From positions 1-8,465 of the forward strand of contig CAKTNU010000067.1 in the NCBI GenBank assembly GCA_934589325.1: a stretch of 8,465 nucleotides of DNA. Reading direction: 5' to 3'. Made by a program: the position numbers and the translations under genes. Numbering within the stretch: the first letter of the stretch is position 1; the number at the start of each line of letters is the position of its first letter. Positions 5,040 to 8,465 of this stretch are shown one piece after another. This DNA is from an uncultured Oscillospiraceae bacterium (lineage in GTDB: Bacteria; Bacillota_A; Clostridia; Oscillospirales; Oscillospiraceae). The notes under the pieces are model-generated. The model had not been told where the DNA came from and ran no database searches. It worked only from the letters and a program-made list of their open reading frames with translations.

Positions 5040-5717
5040 ATGGACGCATATACAAGGGAATTTACGCTTGAACGCGGCAACGCGGCCGAGCTTTTTTACT
5101 GTTTGCAGGAGGCTGCCGGCGATGACGCTGATCGACGGGGCGGCGGCATGGACGCACTTTTTGCCGAGGGACACGCATGGGTGCTGCTGTGGCAGCGGCT
5201 CGATATGGTACGCGCTCCGAAGGCGGGGGAGGACCTGCGTGTCCTGACAGTACCGGGCAGGGGACGGCTTGGACTGTACCCGCGCAGGTTTGAGCTGTGG
5301 AGCGGAGACGAGCGTATCGGTGCGGCGCACAGCGTTTGGGCGGTTATCGATGTTGCGACCCGCAGCATGGCTGCGTTGGCTGAATCACCGCTTTCCGGAG
5401 AAATGGAGCGCCAGAGCCTGCGTATGGACAATATACCGCTGCCGGAGGGCGGCGAGAGCTTCAGCTTCACCCCGTCCGCCGGATATATCGACCGGAACGG
5501 GCATATGAACAATGCCGCGTACCTGGCAGCACTTGCGGAGCTGCTGCCAGAGCGCAGCGGCTTTAGCCTGAGCATACTTTATCACCGGGAGATATTGCCC
5601 GGTGAAACGGTCACGGTGCACTGGCAGGATGTCGACGGTGCCAGACTGTTCCATGGCAGCGCAGACGGTGAGGAGTGCTTCCGCCTGTCATACGGCGCGC
5701 CCGTTGAGCTTGGCTGA
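5040..5717 (+). CDS. Acyl-ACP thioesterase (bacterial Fat family, double hotdog)
   Basis: Cytosolic enzyme that hydrolyses acyl-acyl carrier protein to release free fatty acids. At 225 residues it has the length of bacterial members, which consist of two tandem hotdog domains. The N-terminal half (about 1-125) carries the HAWVLLWQRLDMVRAPKAGE and RRFELW segments followed by an AAHSVWAVID strand, as in the family. The C-terminal half carries the catalytic-type motif DRNGHMNNAAYL, with Asp151, Asn153, His155 and Asn157 in the arrangement proposed for catalysis. The short N-terminus MDAYTREFTL matches families that begin directly with the first strand. It sits alone on the + strand with its own promoter. 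The last 30 bp overlap tail to tail with the NUDIX gene, and no terminator follows. Chain-length preference cannot be read from the sequence. Confidence 0.88.
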   Translation: MDAYTREFTLERGNAAELFYCLQEAAGDDADRRGGGMDALFAEGHAWVLLWQRLDMVRAPKAGEDLRVLTVPGRGRLGLYPRRFELWSGDERIGAAHSVWAVIDVATRSMAALAESPLSGEMERQSLRMDNIPLPEGGESFSFTPSAGYIDRNGHMNNAAYLAALAELLPERSGFSLSILYHREILPGETVTVHWQDVDGARLFHGSADGEECFRLSYGAPVELG

Positions 5718-6155
5718 GACCAGCTCATCGCCGCGGTAGCAGAGCTTCAGCGAAAAGAACGGCTCATTTTCAGCCAGCAGGCGCAGAAATATTCTGTCTC
5801 CCTCCCACAGCGGGAGGGTCGGAACATCTCGTTTGTTGACCCAGCGAAGTACGCCCTCGTCGCAGTCCGGACGAAGTTGGCCGGAAAAATCATGCACGGT
5901 GAAAAGATGCATATACTCCGTTCCCCACTCATCCGACACGAAGGTAACTATGCCGCGATAGCGCCAAGCCTCGGCACTCAGCCCCGTCTCCTCAAGCATC
6001 TCACGCTGCATACATTCCTCGGGACTTTCACCGGGCTCAAACTTGCCGCCGACGCCTATCCATTTGCCTTCGTTCTCGTCATGCGCTTTTTTTACACGGT
6101 GCAGCATGAGATACTGCCCGTCACGCTCAATATAGCATAAACTCGTATTTTTCAT
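5688..6155 (-). CDS. NUDIX hydrolase, MutT/8-oxo-dGTP diphosphatase type
   Basis: A 155-residue cytosolic hydrolase with an intact Nudix box (GX5EX7REUXEEXGU) at residues 37-59: Gly37, Glu43, Arg51, Glu52, Glu55, Glu56, Gly58. The N-terminus reads MKNTSLCYIE then YLMLHRVKK and KWIGVGGKFE, the pattern of Firmicutes proteins annotated as 8-oxo-dGTP diphosphatase and of the MTH1-like group. Expected action is hydrolysis of an oxidised or non-canonical nucleoside triphosphate to the monophosphate and PPi; the true substrate cannot be fixed. It is the last gene of a three-gene minus-strand cluster, 45 bp after the GtrA-like gene, with a repeat array in the gap. Its ribosome binding site is poor (AGGG about 11 nt upstream). 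The 3' end overlaps the thioesterase gene by 30 bp. Confidence 0.9.
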   Translation of the reverse strand: MKNTSLCYIERDGQYLMLHRVKKAHDENEGKWIGVGGKFEPGESPEECMQREMLEETGLSAEAWRYRGIVTFVSDEWGTEYMHLFTVHDFSGQLRPDCDEGVLRWVNKRDVPTLPLWEGDRIFLRLLAENEPFFSLKLCYRGDELVSAKLNGRAV

Positions 6156-6176
6156 TTTGAATCGGCCCTAATATTA

Positions 6177-6203
6177 TTACGTAAATAAAATTATGTAAAC
6201 TTA
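6177..6203 (+). repeat. AT-rich 14-bp tandem repeat, two units, at the 3' end of the GtrA-like gene
   Basis: Units TTACGTAAATAAAA (6177-6190) and TTATGTAAAC (6191-6200) plus TTA (6201-6203), which is the complement of the TAA stop of the GtrA-like gene. These 27 bp are identical to 6735-6761. It fills most of the gap before the NUDIX gene. Confidence 0.85.
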
Positions 6204-6704
6204 CTGCTTTTTTGCTTCGCGCAGAAGTACGAACTTCTCGACCGGGAACAGTACCGCCATCTGCAGTGTTCCCGCTGCAGCGGATGCTGCCGTCGGTGCA
6301 ATGGTCATCCAGAACGCGATGCCGGTACTGCGCAAAGCGTTGACTATTACGCCCTGCATCCAAGTGGAAAAAAGGATCAGACTGACCAGCAGCACAAGAT
6401 ATACTGCGAAGCACCATGCCGGTGCGTCGGATTTGAAGGTCGTTTTCTTGTTCTGGATGTATCCGTATATGTTCGCAAGCAGATTTGAGGCGAAGAAGGG
6501 GAGAACGTAACCCCAGTTGTCATTTCCGGCACCGACAGTTGCAGCGCTGAATATCCCCGCCAGAAAATCCGGAAGCGGCGCAGTCCATCCGCGAAGTGCC
6601 CAATAGAGGACATTGACAAGTGTTATTTGTATTATGCCTGCAACACTGCTGACAAGGATGAATTTTATGAATTGCCAGAGAGTTTTCTTTTCACGTATTG
6701 CCAT
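6201..6704 (-). CDS. GtrA-like membrane protein
   Basis: A 167-residue polytopic membrane protein with four predicted helices at about residues 11-36, 63-82, 96-122 and 128-155. The FIKFILVSSVAGIIQ start of helix 1, and NKKTTFKS (85-92) between helices 2 and 3, are typical of the GtrA/DPMS family. Members are thought to help move polyprenyl-phosphate-linked sugars across the membrane or act beside a glycosyltransferase in cell-surface polysaccharide synthesis. Many have no demonstrated role. It is slightly longer than the usual 120-150 residues because of the segment at about 37-62. AGAGGCG lies about 6 nt before the ATG. It is the second gene of the minus-strand cluster, and AT-rich repeats sit immediately on both sides of it. 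No glycosyltransferase is adjacent in the window. Confidence 0.82.
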   Translation of the reverse strand: MAIREKKTLWQFIKFILVSSVAGIIQITLVNVLYWALRGWTAPLPDFLAGIFSAATVGAGNDNWGYVLPFFASNLLANIYGYIQNKKTTFKSDAPAWCFAVYLVLLVSLILFSTWMQGVIVNALRSTGIAFWMTIAPTAASAAAGTLQMAVLFPVEKFVLLREAKKQ

Positions 6705-6720
6705 TTGAACGCCTCTTAAA

Positions 6721-6761
6721 TTATGTAAATAAGGTTACGTAAATAAAATTATGTAAACTTA
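6721..6761 (+). repeat. AT-rich 14-bp tandem repeat, three units, between the hypothetical and GtrA-like genes
   Basis: Units TTATGTAAATAAGG (6721-6734), TTACGTAAATAAAA (6735-6748) and TTATGTAAAC (6749-6758) run with an exact 14-bp period. The last 27 bp (6735-6761) are a perfect copy of 6177-6203. The array lies 3 bp beyond the stop of the upstream minus-strand gene and reaches almost to the GtrA-like ribosome binding site. Confidence 0.87.
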
Positions 6762-6764
6762 ATC

Positions 6765-7121
6765 TTAAACCGCGCCTTGAGCCAGATAACGGCTTGCTTC
6801 CATAGACGGGCGCAGCTCGTTCGTGTTTACAAGCTCGGAGATGCGCTCCGCCGTGCGAATCTCGCAGTCGGCAAGCGGAGAACGGCCGCCGTTGAATGCG
6901 CCCATCATCACAGAGGGCTTGTCGATGGGCAGTATGCGCCTGCCATTCTCGCATATCAGGTAGAGCCGATAAATAACATCGCGCCCGCTTGTGGCATGCA
7001 GAGCCTGCTGCCCGATAAGCGGGAACATCTGCGTGAATTGCTCCTCCTGCGAACATTCGAGGACGTACATATCCCCGGCGCAGTCCGGCTTCTGCCCTAC
7101 CCATTTTTTATAGATGCGCAT
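6765..7121 (-). CDS. Hypothetical protein, 118 aa
   Basis: I do not recognise this protein. It starts MRIYKKWVGQKPDC, is rich in mixed charged residues, and has no membrane helix or signal peptide. Strand-like stretches (VIYRLYLICENG, RRILPI) are followed by an acidic helix-like segment (TAERISELVNTNEL), so a small soluble alpha/beta protein is plausible. Four Cys residues are present without a metal-binding spacing. The frame is chosen because AGGAGG (minus strand, 7131-7136) lies about 9 nt before its ATG, and an extended -10 promoter is placed correctly upstream. An overlapping frame on the same strand is Arg/His-rich and lacks such a site. It is the first gene of the cluster with the GtrA-like and NUDIX genes. 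Function is unknown. Confidence 0.7.
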   Translation of the reverse strand: MRIYKKWVGQKPDCAGDMYVLECSQEEQFTQMFPLIGQQALHATSGRDVIYRLYLICENGRRILPIDKPSVMMGAFNGGRSPLADCEIRTAERISELVNTNELRPSMEASRYLAQGAV

Positions 7122-7161
7122 CGAAATTTCCCTCCTGAACTATCCCTGATTTCATGAGAAA

Positions 7162-7190
7162 ATTTTACCACAGCGCGGCACATGATTCAA
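7162..7190 (-). promoter_or_regulatory. Probable promoter of the minus-strand three-gene cluster
   Basis: On the minus strand, TTGAAT (7185-7190), a 17-bp spacer and TAAAAT (7162-7167), with TGG just before the -10 box (extended -10), form a good sigma-A-type promoter 40 bp before the start codon. Confidence 0.7.
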
Positions 7191-7205
7191 CCTGAACTTT
7201 GCTCC

Positions 7206-7234
7206 TTGTTATGACACGTCCGGCATGTTATAAT
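7206..7234 (+). promoter_or_regulatory. Probable promoter of the spermidine-synthase-like gene
   Basis: TTGTTA (7206-7211), a 17-bp spacer and a perfect TATAAT (7229-7234), with TG one base before it (extended -10). The -35 box lies only 15 bp from that of the divergent promoter. Confidence 0.75.
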
Positions 7235-7242
7235 TGCATTAG

Positions 7243-7308
7243 CATAGACAGAGCTATGGTGTTTTACACGCATGCAGCGCGGCGGCTGACCGAAGGAACA
7301 GCCGGTCA
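7243..7308 (+). other. Leader with several small hairpins before the spermidine-synthase-like gene
   Basis: The roughly 95-nt leader can form CATAG/CTATG (7243-7247 with 7254-7258), GTGT/ACAC (7259-7262 with 7266-7269), and either GGCTG/CAGCC (7284-7288 with 7299-7303) or TGACCG/CGGTCA (7287-7292 with 7303-7308). The last two overlap and exclude each other. No known riboswitch class is recognised. Confidence 0.25.
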
Positions 7309-7336
7309 TAAATATATTTGAAAGGCCTGGTGCCGT

Positions 7337-8465
7337 ATGGAAAACAAACTTATTCAAAGCAAATGGTTCCTGTATCTGACGGAATTTTTTGCCGGTATGT
7401 CGGTAATGGCTGTGGAGCTTGGAGCCAGCAGATTGATGGCTCCGTATTTCAGTTCATCGCAGATAGTTTGGACTGTGATAATCGGCGTTATCATGATAGC
7501 CATGGCTGTCGGCAACATCTGGGGAGGCAGCATGGCGGACAGAAGCAAGTCGCCTGACCGCTTGTACCGCCGCGTCATAATCGCGGCGATCTGGATAGCG
7601 CTTATCCCATTTGTCGGGCGCTGGATGATAGCGGGCATATCGCTGCTGCTGGCGATGTTTGTGACAAAGAATTTCCTCGTCTGGGCGGCATTTGCGGCTT
7701 GCCTGGTGATCTTTGCGTTTCCCTGCGTCCTGCTCGGTACGGTCACGCCCTCGCTAACCAAATTCACGGTAGATAATCTTGACGACACCGGCAAAACAGT
7801 CGGCCGTCTCAACGCGCTGAATACCATCGGCAGCATCATCGGCACCTTTGTGCCTACCTTTATCACCATCCCCGCGGTCGGTACCGCGGCTACCTTCCTG
7901 ATTTTTGCCGGAGTGCTGGCCGCAATAGGCATTGCGTATTTCATTTTCGAGCGTAGGCGCAGTGCTGCGAGCATTATAGCCGTTATAGTTATCGGCGGGC
8001 TTTGCTTTGCCGAGCCGGGCTTCAGCTTTGCTTTCTGGGAGAAGAATCTTACGCTCGAGGATGAGTCGATATATAACTACCTTCAGGTCAAGGACGACGC
8101 GCATCAGACTGTGCTGTCGACGAACGTACTCTTCGGCGTGCAGTCGGTTCAGGTGAAGGATGCGGAGCTGACAGGTATGTACTATGATTATGCCCTTGCC
8201 GCACCCTGCATGGCCGGGATGGACGGGACTGACAGCAGCGGCCGGAATATCATGATACTTGGTATGGGCTCCGGCACCTTTGCCAGCTATTGCACGCGGT
8301 ATTTCCCGGGAGTATCGGTTATGGGAGCGGAGATAGACTCGAAGATCGCAGATATAGCCTATGATTATTTCGGCCTGCCGGACTCCGTTGAAGTCGCGGT
8401 CGCGGATGGCCGGGCGTATCTGACTGCGTCCGATGAGCTGTTTGACGTGATAATGGTCGATGCAT
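7337..8465 (+). CDS. Fused membrane / spermidine-synthase-like protein (3' partial)
   Basis: A frame of 376 codons that is still open at the window edge. The N-terminal half (about residues 10-227) has about seven hydrophobic helices. Two motifs there are typical of fused MFS/spermidine-synthase proteins: ELGASRLMAPYF (27-38) and the RLNALNTIGSIIGTFVPTF run (157-175). The C-terminal half is a class I SAM-dependent fold of the spermidine synthase type. It shows EDESIYNYLQV (241-251), ILGMGSGTFA (307-316, nucleotide-binding glycine loop), the acidic AEID (331-334), ADGRAYL (356-362) and FDVIMVDA (369-376), where the window ends at the residue equivalent to the catalytic Asp region. The family resembles aminopropyltransferases, but many fused members have no proven polyamine activity. 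ATG 7337 is chosen as the first start in frame; the ribosome binding site is weak (GAAAGG 11 nt upstream). It is divergent from the hypothetical-gtrA-NUDIX cluster. Confidence 0.85.
   Translation, partial: MENKLIQSKWFLYLTEFFAGMSVMAVELGASRLMAPYFSSSQIVWTVIIGVIMIAMAVGNIWGGSMADRSKSPDRLYRRVIIAAIWIALIPFVGRWMIAGISLLLAMFVTKNFLVWAAFAACLVIFAFPCVLLGTVTPSLTKFTVDNLDDTGKTVGRLNALNTIGSIIGTFVPTFITIPAVGTAATFLIFAGVLAAIGIAYFIFERRRSAASIIAVIVIGGLCFAEPGFSFAFWEKNLTLEDESIYNYLQVKDDAHQTVLSTNVLFGVQSVQVKDAELTGMYYDYALAAPCMAGMDGTDSSGRNIMILGMGSGTFASYCTRYFPGVSVMGAEIDSKIADIAYDYFGLPDSVEVAVADGRAYLTASDELFDVIMVDA

Noticed and set aside
5096..5575. Minus-strand frame of 159 codons opposite the thioesterase gene
   Set aside because: Ser/Pro/Arg-rich shadow of a gene that shows a complete thioesterase motif.
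5800..5818. Perfect 7-bp hairpin CCCTCCC/GGGAGGG as a terminator for the thioesterase gene
   Set aside because: It lies within the NUDIX coding sequence and no T tract follows on either strand.
6177..6761. Repeats as a CRISPR array or as integron attC sites
   Set aside because: The 14-bp units are contiguous without unique spacers, no cas gene is present, and no integrase or attC-type core site (GTTRRRY in the required fold) is recognisable.
6721..7104. Alternative minus-strand frame overlapping the 118-aa hypothetical gene
   Set aside because: It is Arg/His-rich, has no ribosome binding site, and its end is encoded by the AT-rich repeat array.
7235..7336. Known SAM or polyamine riboswitch in the leader
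   Set aside because: No conserved core of a class I know can be read; only generic short hairpins are visible.
7354..7974. Minus-strand open frame of 206 codons near the window end
   Set aside because: It mirrors the membrane half of the spermidine-synthase-like gene and has no promoter or ribosome binding site.

Overview
The window looks like chromosomal DNA from an anaerobic, low-oxygen Gram-positive bacterium of the class Clostridia, probably a gut Oscillospirales or related lineage with moderately high GC. The evidence is a clostridial-type Rnf complex, a rubredoxin, a LytR-CpsA-Psr (LCP) wall-polymer protein, a DUF2974 lipase-like protein, a bacterial acyl-ACP thioesterase and strong AGGAGG-type ribosome binding sites. 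The genus cannot be fixed from the sequence alone.

Layout on the + strand: the window opens inside rnfE, followed by rnfA (TAATG overlap) and rnfB, the distal end of an Rnf ferredoxin:NAD+ oxidoreductase operon closed by a strong terminator (2032-2068). A 44-residue rubredoxin gene (2146-2280) has its own terminator. An LCP-family gene (2397-3437, TTG start) follows behind a good sigma-A-type promoter. Next comes a 168-bp convergent intergenic region holding 14-bp tandem repeats, a candidate structured RNA and a bidirectional terminator. The minus-strand DUF2974 gene (3626-4729) reads into that terminator, with its stop codon in the hairpin loop. About 310 bp without a convincing gene (4730-5039) hold promoters in both directions and a possible minus-strand terminator.

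A + strand acyl-ACP thioesterase (5040-5717) overlaps tail to tail, by 30 bp, with a minus-strand NUDIX hydrolase. That NUDIX gene is the last of a three-gene minus-strand cluster, read as hypothetical 118-aa protein, GtrA-like membrane protein, NUDIX hydrolase. The gaps in this cluster are almost filled by copies of the 14-bp repeat. The cluster starts from a promoter back to back with the promoter of a + strand fused membrane/spermidine-synthase-like gene (7337 to the window end), which is cut by the window edge.

The least explained element is the AT-rich repeat family (unit TTAYGTAAATAARR, strict 14-bp period). It occurs as 4-, 2- and 3-unit arrays placed at, or within 6 bp of, the stop codons of three unrelated genes, including a perfect 27-bp duplicate on both sides of the GtrA-like gene. 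No defence system, CRISPR array, transposase, rRNA or tRNA was seen. Most of the window is ordinary housekeeping and membrane or cell-surface genes.
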